From an uncultured Candidatus Melainabacteria bacterium (GTDB lineage: Bacteria > Cyanobacteriota > Vampirovibrionia > Gastranaerophilales > Gastranaerophilaceae), in the NCBI GenBank assembly GCA_934718135.1, contig CAKUZW010000001.1, positions 186,001-250,000 on the forward strand: a stretch of 64,000 bases of DNA, given 5' to 3'. The position numbers and the translations under genes are program-made. How positions within the stretch are numbered: position 1 is the stretch's first letter; every line of letters begins with the position of its first letter. Below are positions 34,623 through 43,638 of this stretch, in pieces. The notes under the pieces are model-generated. The model was not told where the DNA came from and did no database searches. It saw only the letters and a program-made list of their open reading frames with translations.

Positions 34623-35354
34623 CTAAACTCTTATAGTAAGCAATACCGAGTTATCCTCTAATACTTCTTCCTGTTCCAATTTCATAGAAGGATTTTTTGC
34701 AATTTTTGATTTAATATTCTTACAAATATTAGATTGAACAACTCGTTCATATTCAGATTCGATTTTGGCAAAGTATCTGTGAATTTCTTTTAAATCTGCG
34801 TATCCTGTAGCTTTAAATTCGTAAGCCCCATTTTTACTTGACTTTAATTCAATTAAACAATTCGGAATTTCAAAACTTAATTTTCCTCTTTCTTCTATTG
34901 CTAAAATTTTTAGGTTCTTTAAAGTTTGTTTTAATACAGTCTTATCTGTATAAATAGTAGGAAAATTATATACAGGAGTTTTTGTTTCAGAAATACTATC
35001 AAAAAAACAAGGTCTGCCTGCTACATGTGCAATGGCATTAGTAAAATTATCCAATACCTTTTTATCTATATCAGCAGAAACAGAAGCTACCAAATTATTT
35101 TGTTCATAAATCCAATAAATAGGATATTCTTTAGTAATATGAGTTTTTACATATCTATATAGCATTGTATATGTTTCAGACCAATCATAACCAGCTTTTT
35201 TAATATATTTTTTCAATTCTGTTTCATCTTCAAAATTAGTATATTTTCTAATTTCTTGCGACCTCATCCATTCATCAAATTTTTTAGCTCCCATTTTTCT
35301 GCGTTGTTGAGCCATCCATAATTCACCATTCATTAAATCCTGTTTTATAGACAT
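34623..35354 (-). CDS. Protein with DUF1257/Ycf35-like C-terminal region (operon gene 6)
   Basis: 243 aa. The N-terminal 100 residues are helical and unrecognised. The last 80 (CLIELKSSKNGAYEFKATGY, a helix, then LEQEEVLEDNSVLLTIRV) fit the general pattern of DUF1257/Ycf35: a strand pair ending 'ED.S..L.I'. Similarity is weak and is supported mainly by context, since DUF1257, DUF2997 and Ycf46-type ATPases are often neighbours. It is 13 bases from the TPR/HhH gene. Confidence 0.6.
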   Translation of the reverse strand: MSIKQDLMNGELWMAQQRRKMGAKKFDEWMRSQEIRKYTNFEDETELKKYIKKAGYDWSETYTMLYRYVKTHITKEYPIYWIYEQNNLVASVSADIDKKVLDNFTNAIAHVAGRPCFFDSISETKTPVYNFPTIYTDKTVLKQTLKNLKILAIEERGKLSFEIPNCLIELKSSKNGAYEFKATGYADLKEIHRYFAKIESEYERVVQSNICKNIKSKIAKNPSMKLEQEEVLEDNSVLLTIRV

Positions 35355-35367
35355 TATCTATACTCCT

Positions 35368-36321
35368 TTACCAATCAATTTTTCTCCCAATTTTATTTTT
35401 AGGTTTTGATGGGAATATTAACCTATCTTGAATCTCTATCATTTGATGCGGCATTAATTCAAATTCTGCAACAAAGGATTCTATATCATAATAATATTTT
35501 CCGTTATTACGTTCTTGTAATAATTTATCTGCTTTTTCATCATCAAAACCGTCTATTGTAAGCAGGTCTTTTTTATTACAAGATTCAAGTTTTATTTTTT
35601 TATTTTTTGAAGAAATATGACTCTCTTTATTGTTTTTGGAGATATTTTGTAATGTTGTGCTTTCAAAATTATCATCAACAGAAGTCTTTATTGAAAAAAT
35701 TTTATCTGCTATTTGTTCCTGTAAATTAAGATATTTTTTTTCTTTAACAATCTCAAGTGCTAAATTGATAAATTCTTCTGCGGATTTATAATCCCCTGCA
35801 TTATAATCCGTAAGTGCATTTTTATAATAACTTTCTGCTTTATGGTATTCGTATGCTCTATCTTCTTTTTCTATTGCTTCTTGTTTATCTACAAATTTTA
35901 TGTCTAAGCCAGTGGTTTTTGTTAACCATTTTTGAATAGTAGTTAAATCTGTGAAAGATATATTTATAGAAGAAAGGGCTCTACGTTTCAAGTTCCATCT
36001 TTTCATAATATCTTTTTGAATTTTATTGTCTGCATTTTGAAGTAAATAATATATAACGTCAAAAGTATAATCTATTTGTTTGTGTATCTTAAGTGTTATA
36101 ATATATTTTTCGTGATAAGAACCATAAAAATCATAACTTTTATTTGTATAATATATTATATTATTTTGTTGTTTTATTATTGATAATAGCTCATTAGGGT
36201 CTATTAGTTTTTCTTTTTTATATTTTTTTATCTCTTTTATGTAGTAATCCTTAGTTTTCAAATTGAAAATACTTGAGAAAAAATATAATGTTAAAACTAT
36301 AATTGTTTCTATAATGTCCAT
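35368..36321 (-). CDS. TPR / helix-hairpin-helix protein (operon gene 5)
   Basis: 317 aa. It begins with a hydrophobic segment (IETIIVLTLYFFSSIF), which may anchor it to the membrane. The middle holds a TPR-like pair (YKNALTDYNAGDYKSAEEFI). The last 70 residues (ESCNKKDLLTIDGFDDEKAD, then KYYYDIESFVAEF) read as a ComEA/PsbU-type helix-hairpin-helix, often a nucleic-acid-binding or docking fold. It is 19 bases after the ATPase gene. A link from membrane to DNA or to the ATPase is plausible but inferred. Confidence 0.65.
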   Translation of the reverse strand: MDIIETIIVLTLYFFSSIFNLKTKDYYIKEIKKYKKEKLIDPNELLSIIKQQNNIIYYTNKSYDFYGSYHEKYIITLKIHKQIDYTFDVIYYLLQNADNKIQKDIMKRWNLKRRALSSINISFTDLTTIQKWLTKTTGLDIKFVDKQEAIEKEDRAYEYHKAESYYKNALTDYNAGDYKSAEEFINLALEIVKEKKYLNLQEQIADKIFSIKTSVDDNFESTTLQNISKNNKESHISSKNKKIKLESCNKKDLLTIDGFDDEKADKLLQERNNGKYYYDIESFVAEFELMPHQMIEIQDRLIFPSKPKNKIGRKIDW

Positions 36322-36340
36322 ATCTAACTGTTATAACCCT

Positions 36341-38047
36341 CTAAAAATCAATAGTTCTACCACCACGACTACGTTTTATTGTTTCAGTAGTTTTCTTTGC
36401 TTTTTCTTTCTTTTTCGCTATTTCTTCCGTTTCCTCTGGAGTATAATTATAGTTTTCATCATGTGCGGTAGCGGATACGGCTCTTTCGTTAGCCCATTCT
36501 CTGATAGCTAAAATCTGTCCAGATTGAGTTGTTGAAAGAGGAACTGTATTTCTAATAACTTTAAATAAATCCTCTGTTTTAAGCGTTCTATTTTCGGCAA
36601 AGGCTTCAAATAATGCAGATATTACAACTTGTTCTATTTCAGAACCTCCAAATCCTTCTGTAGCATCTGCAAGTTTATTTAATAAATCATCAGTAATTGC
36701 AAAATCTTTAGACTTACTTCCTTTTAGTCTCTTTTCTAGATGTAATTTAAAAATAATTTTACGTTCATTTATAGTTGGTAAATCAACAAAAAATATTTCA
36801 TCAAATCTTCCTTTTCTTAACATCTCAGCGGGTAATCTTGAAATGTTGTTTGCGGTCGCAATAACAAATACCGGTTTTGTTTTCTCATTCATCCAAGTAA
36901 GGAATGTTCCAAAAACTCTGCTTGAAGTTCCTCCATCCATTTCACCTCCCGAATTGCCACCAAACCCTTTTTCAATTTCATCAATCCAAAGTATTGAAGG
37001 TGCAACCGCTTCTGCTGTTTGAATTGCTTTACGCATGTTTTCTTCACTACTTCCTACCAACCCTGAAAAAATTTTGCCTATATCAAGTCTTAATAACGGT
37101 AGTTGCCACATTGCACTCATCGCTTTAGCCGTCATTGATTTCCCACAACCTGCCACACCTGTTATCAATACACCCTTTGGAGATGGCAAATTATAATCTT
37201 TTTGTGCTATACCAAGCCACGAATTATTACGTTTTGCCAGCCACTTTTTCATATTTTCTAAGCCACCAACATCATCAATGTTTACGGTAGTATTTATAAA
37301 TTCAAGTATGCCTGTTTTCTTGATAACTTGGCATTTTTCTTCAAGGATAATATCTAATTCATTAACGGTTAATTGTCCTTTTGTAACCATAGCATGTGCA
37401 AAGGCATTTTCAGCCTCTTGTAATGTTAAACCTTGAGCGGCTTTACATAATAATTCTTTTCCGTTTTCATCAAGGTCTATTAAGATACCAGAGCCCTCAT
37501 TCATAGCAAGCATTTCATTCAAAAGATTTTTAAGTTCTTCAAGTGTTGGTAAATCAAAATCAACAACGGTAATATCTTTTTGCAAGTCATTAGGCAATAC
37601 AAGTGTCGGAGCAATGATTACAACATTTTTTGAACACTCTGCATTTTTTAAAGAACCTGCAACATCTCTTATTTTTCTAATAAATCCGTAATCTGCATTT
37701 CTTCCTTGAATCCCAAGTAGGGGATGAACATCTTTTAATATCATTATTGCAGGTTTGTTATAACTATCAATATAATTCAATGCTTCTGTAGGTTTTTCGG
37801 CATTGTTAATATTAATGTGTTCTTGACCTGTTGTAAGTAATTTATTTAAGCCTTCTGTCGCACTCCATATAAAAACATCTCTTTTACTTTTAATAGCTTT
37901 AGTATTCTTAGCTATTTTGGTAATTAGCTCAATAACTCTTATTTCTTCCCATGTAGGTATATATATAAAACTAAATCTTGCTTTAAATAGGTTTGTCAAA
38001 TATTGTTCAGTCTTTTTTATTCCTTCTAATACAATAGTTTTTGCCAT
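36341..38047 (-). CDS. Ycf46-like AAA+ ATPase (operon gene 4)
   Basis: 568 aa. An N-terminal inactive AAA-like region (about 1-200, with an IMILKDVHPLL strand but no P-loop) precedes a full AAA+ module: Walker A GVAGCGKS at 297-304, Walker B SILWIDEIEK with D356/E357, sensor-type FVIATANN, and arginine-finger segment LRKGRFDEIFFVDLP. This double arrangement is that of Ycf46, known in cyanobacteria and plastids and also in other bacteria. The C-terminus is Lys/Arg-rich. Three bases separate it from the radical-SAM gene. It probably remodels or unfolds a partner in this operon. Confidence 0.85.
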   Translation of the reverse strand: MAKTIVLEGIKKTEQYLTNLFKARFSFIYIPTWEEIRVIELITKIAKNTKAIKSKRDVFIWSATEGLNKLLTTGQEHININNAEKPTEALNYIDSYNKPAIMILKDVHPLLGIQGRNADYGFIRKIRDVAGSLKNAECSKNVVIIAPTLVLPNDLQKDITVVDFDLPTLEELKNLLNEMLAMNEGSGILIDLDENGKELLCKAAQGLTLQEAENAFAHAMVTKGQLTVNELDIILEEKCQVIKKTGILEFINTTVNIDDVGGLENMKKWLAKRNNSWLGIAQKDYNLPSPKGVLITGVAGCGKSMTAKAMSAMWQLPLLRLDIGKIFSGLVGSSEENMRKAIQTAEAVAPSILWIDEIEKGFGGNSGGEMDGGTSSRVFGTFLTWMNEKTKPVFVIATANNISRLPAEMLRKGRFDEIFFVDLPTINERKIIFKLHLEKRLKGSKSKDFAITDDLLNKLADATEGFGGSEIEQVVISALFEAFAENRTLKTEDLFKVIRNTVPLSTTQSGQILAIREWANERAVSATAHDENYNYTPEETEEIAKKKEKAKKTTETIKRSRGGRTIDF

Positions 38048-38050
38048 ATA

Positions 38051-38629
38051 TCACCCCACTAACTTTGCTAATTCTTTAAAATTGCCCATACCTGTCATAA
38101 TAATTTTGTTTTCTGATGTTATACGGACTTCAATTTTGTTTTTGTATTCTGAAATTACAGATTTACTATATCTATCAGTTAAAAAATAATAATTTTGATT
38201 ACTTGAACCAACCCAAGCTCTTGAGTAATCTGTCTTTTCTTGTTCATATTCGCCATCTATCAAAATATCAACATATTTAATAAGTGTTTGAAAATCTTTG
38301 TTTTCTTTAAGATTAGAATACTTATATCCAGTAAAAAGAATTACAGACAGCCCAATTTCTTGAACTGTCTTTGAAATTTCTGTTACGGCTTGTATTTGTT
38401 CTGTAGGTTCACCACCTAACCAAGTAATACCTTCAATCCTATCTTTATAAGATTTAATTATTTCAATAAATTCACAAATTTTATAAGAAGTACCACCATC
38501 AAAGTTCCACATGTGAGAATTAGCACAACCTTCACATCTTATAGAACATCCTTGAACCCAAATTGCGAATCTAGCTCCAACACCTTCAACCTTTGTTATA
38601 GGAATATATGAATTTATCCTAATGTTCAT
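38051..38629 (-). CDS. Radical-SAM activase-like enzyme (operon gene 3)
   Basis: 192 aa. The 4Fe-4S motif C28-x3-C32-x2-C35 lies in VQGCSIRCEGC, and GGEP at 72-75 is the SAM-binding motif. Length and pattern match small NrdG/PflA-type activases, but no glycyl-radical enzyme is nearby, so a different substrate is likely, perhaps a protein in this operon. The ATG at 38629 overlaps the DUF2997-like gene by 11 bases and has GAGG upstream; an in-frame ATG at 38647 lacks one. Confidence 0.87.
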   Translation of the reverse strand: MNIRINSYIPITKVEGVGARFAIWVQGCSIRCEGCANSHMWNFDGGTSYKICEFIEIIKSYKDRIEGITWLGGEPTEQIQAVTEISKTVQEIGLSVILFTGYKYSNLKENKDFQTLIKYVDILIDGEYEQEKTDYSRAWVGSSNQNYYFLTDRYSKSVISEYKNKIEVRITSENKIIMTGMGNFKELAKLVG

Positions 38630-38828
38630 TTTGTTGATATTCCTCATTTGAAGTATATAGATACTGTTCTGTTTCGTTATACTCTTTTGTAAATTCTGAT
38701 TTTATAGTTTTAGCACCTGTTAAATTTTCAACTTCTTTTATGTAATTAAGGCAAGATTTACCTTTGATTCCAACTGTTTCGGATTCAATTTTACCATTTG
38801 GATATACCCTGATTTTAATTTGTTTGCT
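38619..38828 (-). CDS. DUF2997-like small protein (operon gene 2)
   Basis: 69 aa: MSKQIKIRVYPNGKIESETV, then GIKGKSCLNYIKEVENLTG, then an acidic tail. The 'I.V.P.G.I..E..G.KG.SC' pattern is that of DUF2997, with the conserved Cys at 27. It overlaps both neighbours (14 bases with the upstream gene, 11 with the radical-SAM gene), implying coupled translation. A small conserved Cys protein encoded next to a radical-SAM enzyme and an ATPase could be the substrate or a carrier. Confidence 0.76.
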   Translation of the reverse strand, partial: SKQIKIRVYPNGKIESETVGIKGKSCLNYIKEVENLTGAKTIKSEFTKEYNETEQYLYTSNEEYQQNEH

Positions 38829-39021
38829 CATCAATAACCTCAATATCAAGTTGTTTTATTAGATTCGGAATTTGTTCCAGTCTGTCATTTTGTATTATAT
38901 CTACTCTTCTACTAAAATGTCTTAAAGTCTTACTTTTGGGATTTTTAGCTATTAATTGACCAAACATATTTGCTAAAATTTTCTTTGGTAAAATATTTCT
39001 GTCTTTGTCCGTATCAAACAC
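38815..39021 (-). CDS. Small protein of unknown function (operon gene 1)
   Basis: 68 aa from a GTG at 39021; no ATG is available in frame and the ribosome-binding site is weak (AAGTGGAAA). It is basic and helical in its first half (KILANMFGQLIAKNPKSKTL) with an acidic end. Its stop lies inside the DUF2997-like gene, so the pair is translationally coupled. The start is uncertain. No family recognised. Confidence 0.6.
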   Translation of the reverse strand: MFDTDKDRNILPKKILANMFGQLIAKNPKSKTLRHFSRRVDIIQNDRLEQIPNLIKQLDIEVIDEQTN

Positions 39022-39080
39022 TGTTAATTTCCACTTCCATTCTTTTTACATCATAATATCTATTTTGATGAATAAGTGAG

Positions 39081-39122
39081 AAAAACCGTATGTAATCTGG
39101 ATTTAGATACATACGGTTTTTT
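39081..39122 (-). terminator. Strong hairpin terminator between recombinase and operon
   Basis: AAAAACCGTATGTA (39081-39094) pairs with TACATACGGTTTTT (39108-39121) around a 13-base loop, with T runs on either strand. It isolates the operon starting at 39021 from the recombinase gene upstream. Confidence 0.85.
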
Positions 39123-39241
39123 CTTAATTTTTATTTATACATCGTTTTTATTTCTAGATATTTATGTTATTATCTCTATAGATGAGTTATACATCCGTAT
39201 AGATATTCTGTTGCATTATGAAATGGTGCAAAGTTGCAATT

Positions 39242-39805
39242 TTACAGTTCAAAGTTTTTATATGATTCGTCCAGTTCTTCTTGTGCGATGCCAATATAAC
39301 GCATTGTTATTGAGGGCGAACTGTGATTAAAAATTTTCTGCAACAATGCTACATCATGAAATTTTTTGTAATGGTGATAGCCAAAACTCTTACGTCCGCT
39401 ATGTGTTCCAAAATTCCCTTGTAGTCCTACTTTTAAACAAGCATCATTAATAAATCTGTAAACTTGCGACCTATCTAATCTGCAATGTTTCTTACCAACA
39501 AAAAGTGGTTCATCACTTGTAATAGAGTATGTTTTATCTCTTTCAACAAGGTATTTTTTAATAAGACTTTTCAACTTATTATTTAGTGGGAAACGTTTAT
39601 ACTTACCCGTTTTCTTTTCTATAACCTCAACATATTGTTTGTTTCTGACGTCTTCTACATTTAATCCAAGTACATCAGATATTCTAAGACCGCTGTTGCA
39701 AGTGAAGACAAATATTAACTGATTCCGCAGACTATGTTTTGCTAGATACTGTTCAACAGCCTCAATATCTCTCTTGTCTTTTATTGGTTCTACTAAGTTC
39801 TTCAT
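39242..39805 (-). CDS. Short tyrosine recombinase
   Basis: 187 aa, catalytic domain only. The residue set is complete: Arg in NSGLRISDVL, His/Arg in THSGRKSFGYH, His in IFNHSS, and Tyr in TMRYIGIA. The arm-binding and core-binding N-terminal domains of full integrases are missing, as in plasmid-type or XerC-like short recombinases. It may resolve multimers or drive a local inversion. It is separate from the element integrase at 42650. Confidence 0.88.
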   Translation of the reverse strand: MKNLVEPIKDKRDIEAVEQYLAKHSLRNQLIFVFTCNSGLRISDVLGLNVEDVRNKQYVEVIEKKTGKYKRFPLNNKLKSLIKKYLVERDKTYSITSDEPLFVGKKHCRLDRSQVYRFINDACLKVGLQGNFGTHSGRKSFGYHHYKKFHDVALLQKIFNHSSPSITMRYIGIAQEELDESYKNFEL

Positions 39806-40147
39806 CTCTTTTACACCCTTTCTGCTACATATTCCTCGTTTTGTAGCAAATTAGAATGTAACTTATTATTTTAGTTATATAAATAAATTAGCCTAAAAGA
39901 ACATAATTTTAAAAAGGCAAAAGACCTATATAAAGCTAAAACCTAGAGCACTGTACAGATAAACTGTAGGTAGAAATCTCTAGGTTACACATATATATTA
40001 TTTACTATAATTCGCTATTTGTCAAGTATTGAATCAATGTTAATTATTCATTTTAAGCCCGCTATGAGGCTCGTAAAAAGGTGTTTCATATTTAATGTAA
40101 TAAATGGTAACCCCCAATTCAATGATTTTAGAAAAATCGGAGTTAAA
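39806..40147. other. Non-coding region in the element, possible control or origin region
   Basis: 342 bp without a gene. It contains GCTACA..TGTAGC (about 39828-39848) and a long hairpin at 39940-39986, and is very AT-rich. It lies between a possible replication gene (transcribed toward it) and the recombinase gene. An origin is possible but no iterons are evident. Confidence 0.5.
39940..39986. other. Imperfect stem-loop in the element non-coding region
   Basis: AACCTAGAG (39940-39948) pairs with CTCTAGGTT (39978-39986). The inner part has a short CTGTACAG..CTGTAGG partial repeat. It has no T tail, so it is not a simple terminator. Confidence 0.5.
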
Positions 40148-41221
40148 TTAAGAATTTCTTCCTTCAATAACTTTTCTGTATAATTCAACATACAATTTAT
40201 TTCTAGAATCAGTCATTTGTAACTTTTTTAAAACCCGTGATAAGGAATTTTTTTGCGAACCTTTATACATCCCAAGCAACCTTGTTGCTGAGATTTTATT
40301 AACCTTAATTAATTCTGCTAATAATTTTTCATGTTTACTTAAATGAACCTCTTGGGTAATAGGTTTATTAAAAAATACACGATTTCTTAATTCATTTGTA
40401 TAAAACCTTTCTAATGTATTATATAAATTCCCTGTGTTCAGCAAATCCAACAATGTAGCAAGTCTTAAATCATGGCTATTTGTTGTATTAAAAATAAAGT
40501 CTGAAATATTTTTTAACTTTTTTGAATAAGCATACTGTAACTCACATCTTAATATATGAAGATTCTGTAAAGATAAATAAGGTGGAGAATTATGGTAAGC
40601 TCCTACTGGCAATATAATTCTATCTTTAGGTGATAATGGGCTTGGTAAAAATATATCATTAAGAGAAGCTTTGTCTCTGAGTTCTTGGACTTTATCATAG
40701 AATAGAATTACTTTGTCTCCTACAATGTTTTTATTCGTAGAATCTTTCTTTAGCGTGCTTAGAATAAGACTTGTATTTGTCGAATTAGAAGTATTTTGAA
40801 TAGGATTAATCCCTGCTCTATATTTCCTCTTTTTTAGCATTTCAATATAACGAGGAACAGTGCCTTGTGTATAAAAATTCTTTGTAAGGTGAATTTTACT
40901 TATAATAAAACTATTGTAAATGTTTTCTGACAAGTCATAAAATCCGAGATTTTCAAACAACTCAAATAAGGTTTGTTCTTCTGGCATAATAAGGTTAGTA
41001 TCGGTTTGACCTTCATTTGTCCTATATCTTGTAGGTGTAAATTCAAGGCTTATTCTTTGTCTGCTTGTATTAAGCTTATATGCGTTATCTGGATAATGTG
41101 AAGACATAACATTTTCTATCTTTACAAGGAATGCAGCCCTATCGTTAATATTAAAATCCGTATCATCTATATAAAAACGTAACTTATCAATTAATAAGTC
41201 ATTGAACAAATTACCAACCAT
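40148..41221 (-). CDS. Possible replication-initiation-like protein
   Basis: 357 aa. The segment SPPYLSLQNLHILRCELQYAYSKKL resembles the 'LR.E.Q' core of phage/plasmid gene II/X-type Rep proteins, with an upstream GDKVILFYDKVQEL strand. The C-terminal region may be a helical DNA-binding part (SATRLLGMYKGSQKNSLSRV). A catalytic Tyr cannot be fixed. The start overlaps the previous gene by 11 bases, so the two act together. Moderate-to-low certainty. Confidence 0.5.
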   Translation of the reverse strand: MVGNLFNDLLIDKLRFYIDDTDFNINDRAAFLVKIENVMSSHYPDNAYKLNTSRQRISLEFTPTRYRTNEGQTDTNLIMPEEQTLFELFENLGFYDLSENIYNSFIISKIHLTKNFYTQGTVPRYIEMLKKRKYRAGINPIQNTSNSTNTSLILSTLKKDSTNKNIVGDKVILFYDKVQELRDKASLNDIFLPSPLSPKDRIILPVGAYHNSPPYLSLQNLHILRCELQYAYSKKLKNISDFIFNTTNSHDLRLATLLDLLNTGNLYNTLERFYTNELRNRVFFNKPITQEVHLSKHEKLLAELIKVNKISATRLLGMYKGSQKNSLSRVLKKLQMTDSRNKLYVELYRKVIEGRNS

Positions 41222-42494
41222 AATCCCCCCTTAAACCATTATAAAATCTAGCAGTTGCACAAAATTTATCTTGGTTTAAAATTTTATCTAAATTCTCTAA
41301 ATCCTTGTAAATATCATTTTTTACTCTGTAATCATCTTTTTTGAAACATTTATCAATTAATATTTTTCTTTTGCTGTTAGGTAACTTTGATAATAAAATA
41401 ATTACTGCTGTTTTTAAAGCTGTATTCCTTTCTCCCTTGTAGCGAGTAATAAATTTGCTGTAAGTTGTATAATGTGATTTATCGAACTTGATAAGACTAC
41501 TATTTTGTACGATTGCTCGAAAATGAAAACTGATAATAAGGGAGATAAAAAATCCTCCTTTTTCAACAAAATTACGTAAATAAATTTTATTCAAAGGGTT
41601 ACAATCTAAAGAGAGAATACGACTTATAGTTCTCATACCTGTTACATATAAAATAAGCTCAATAGAATTAGAAGTTTTGCCATGTTTTACATGCAGCTCA
41701 CTCTCAGATTTTCTATCCAATACCTTGTCAAACTCGCTTTTAACTTTTTTATAACCTTCATTTTTAAAAGCATCAGCTAAGATAAAATTATTTTTTACTC
41801 TAAATAGAATAGTTTGCTTTTTGTCATTTACTGTTATGACGATATTCTTCTTATTGGAAGGAATAAATTGTGAGATTTCTTCAAATAATTCTTCATATAA
41901 AACATCTGTTTCAAATTCTACGGACATTTTCATTCCAGTAAGAATATTCAAACTGATAAAATTATGAAACTCGGACAGATTAAGTGTAATCGTTTCATTA
42001 GTATAGGTATTTACATATTCAGTAAGTAAAATTAACATTACAAAATGCCAAAAAGCATTTGCATAAAATGGAATTTCATTTTCATCTTTAACATGTTCAA
42101 GGAATACCTTGCTATTGAAAGTAAAGACAAGATTCCTATTTTTTATATTAGCATTGTTAATAGGAACAGACTTTCTGCCTCTACCACTTGCAATATAACT
42201 CAATTTTACTATTTGTCTTATTAAATCAGAAGAAGCAAATTTAATAAAATTATCAATGTACGCTGCAGGATAGTTGAAGAATTGGGAATTATATTCCCTT
42301 AATAATTGCCCATATTCTTCTATATTAGTTATTCTGTACCTATTTATACTCCCTAACCAGTCATTCAGTCCCCTATTACAGTTATTTAATAGATTATTAT
42401 CTCTTATAGCCCTAGATAATACTTTTCTTATATTATGGGCTGATAAACAAGTAGATAACATAATATACTTCTCTGATAATCTTTTTATATCCAT
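41211..42494 (-). CDS. Uncharacterised element protein
   Basis: 427 aa from the ATG at 42494, chosen because AAAGGAAATTTT precedes it; in-frame sequence extends 99 bases upstream but without such a site. It is helical and basic, without membrane segments or a recognisable motif. It overlaps the possible replication gene by 11 bases and follows the integrase gene in the same direction. Codon use and AT content are like the rest of the element. Function unknown. Confidence 0.65.
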   Translation of the reverse strand: MDIKRLSEKYIMLSTCLSAHNIRKVLSRAIRDNNLLNNCNRGLNDWLGSINRYRITNIEEYGQLLREYNSQFFNYPAAYIDNFIKFASSDLIRQIVKLSYIASGRGRKSVPINNANIKNRNLVFTFNSKVFLEHVKDENEIPFYANAFWHFVMLILLTEYVNTYTNETITLNLSEFHNFISLNILTGMKMSVEFETDVLYEELFEEISQFIPSNKKNIVITVNDKKQTILFRVKNNFILADAFKNEGYKKVKSEFDKVLDRKSESELHVKHGKTSNSIELILYVTGMRTISRILSLDCNPLNKIYLRNFVEKGGFFISLIISFHFRAIVQNSSLIKFDKSHYTTYSKFITRYKGERNTALKTAVIILLSKLPNSKRKILIDKCFKKDDYRVKNDIYKDLENLDKILNQDKFCATARFYNGLRGDYGW

Positions 42495-42649
42495 AAAATT
42501 TCCTTTCTCTTTAATTTTCCTATTTTCCTTTTTTATTGTATATACTCCTTTTGCTGTTATATTGCGGTTCTTAGGTGTTTTCTTGTACTGCATGTATCCC
42601 CTTTATTGAAATATCTTATTTGTATTTACTCTGGTATATGCCTAGTCAT

Positions 42650-43636
42650 TTAATACTCATTCAGTAACTTAAAAGCATTTTCCATACTGGCACTTGGATT
42701 ATGTGTATATCGCTGAGTTGTTTTTAAATCTGCATGACCTAGTATTTTTTGTATAGTTACAATGTCAACTCCAGCCTCATTAAGTCGAGATGCAGTTGTA
42801 TGCCTTAGCTTATGAAACGTTATTGGCGGAATTCCACTACGTCTCACCGCTCTTTTGAAACTTGTTTTTACGTCTTTATATCTAGTACCAGTAACAGGGG
42901 ATGTAAAAACATAATCACCTAACCTTGGAAGTTTCAATAATTCTTCTTTAAGAGTTTTGGTTAATCTAAGCTTACGAGGTTTGTTATTCTTAGTATTTAA
43001 GGCAATAAGATAATCTTCTTCAAAGAATACGTCTTGCCATTTTAAACTCAGTATTTCATTTTGCCTCATGCCAGTATGCAAGGCTGTTATTATAATTGCT
43101 TTCATCGTAGGATTGCATACTGCAAGTAATCTTACTTCTTCATCCTTTGTCAAATAACGCTCTGAAGGATTTTCTATACGTAGCTTTTTCAGTGTCGAAC
43201 AAGGATTTACCGCTATACGTTTATTTTCAATGGCTAATGAAAATAAACGGCGGATATTGTCAACTTCTCGATTTATGCTAGAATTTTTTATTTTACCTAA
43301 ACGAGAGTTAATATATTTTTCAATATCTGAAACGGTTATCTGCTCTACATCTTTATTTCCTACTAACTTATAAAACTTATCTATAACATAATCAAATTCT
43401 TCTGGTCTGGTATAGTGAGCCATTGCATATTCTCTGAAATCTGCAATTAAGTCTTCTAAGTAATAGACCTGTTTCTTTGTTATGTCGTAACCAGTTTTTA
43501 TAAGTTCTGCCTTATGTACAGTTTCAAGATAAGCAACTTCACTTTTTAGAAGCCCTTTAAAAGTTTTACAATATCTTTTGCCTTTGTACATAAAGTTGTA
43601 ACCATAATAACCTGATTTGTGTTTATATACACTCAT
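42650..43636 (-). CDS. Tyrosine integrase of the element
   Basis: 328 aa full-length phage-type integrase. An N-terminal arm-binding region (MSVYKHKSGYYGYNFMYKGK), a SAM-like core-binding domain at about 60-150, and the catalytic domain with Arg in TGMRQNEIL, His/Arg in HKLRHTTASRL, His in ILGHADLKTTQ and Tyr in QRYTH. It is the gene nearest to attR apart from its excisionase and a regulator. Expected to recombine the 45-bp att sites in tRNA-Pro. Confidence 0.95.
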   Translation of the reverse strand: MSVYKHKSGYYGYNFMYKGKRYCKTFKGLLKSEVAYLETVHKAELIKTGYDITKKQVYYLEDLIADFREYAMAHYTRPEEFDYVIDKFYKLVGNKDVEQITVSDIEKYINSRLGKIKNSSINREVDNIRRLFSLAIENKRIAVNPCSTLKKLRIENPSERYLTKDEEVRLLAVCNPTMKAIIITALHTGMRQNEILSLKWQDVFFEEDYLIALNTKNNKPRKLRLTKTLKEELLKLPRLGDYVFTSPVTGTRYKDVKTSFKRAVRRSGIPPITFHKLRHTTASRLNEAGVDIVTIQKILGHADLKTTQRYTHNPSASMENAFKLLNEY

Positions 43637-43638
43637 TA

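Noticed and set aside
36341..38047. Ycf46-like protein as a sign of photosynthesis
   Set aside because: No photosynthesis gene is present, and Ycf46-type ATPases also occur in non-photosynthetic bacteria; here it is cargo of a mobile element.
38051..38629. NrdG, the anaerobic ribonucleotide reductase activase
   Set aside because: No nrdD or other glycyl-radical enzyme is adjacent, and the neighbours are DUF2997- and Ycf46-like genes.
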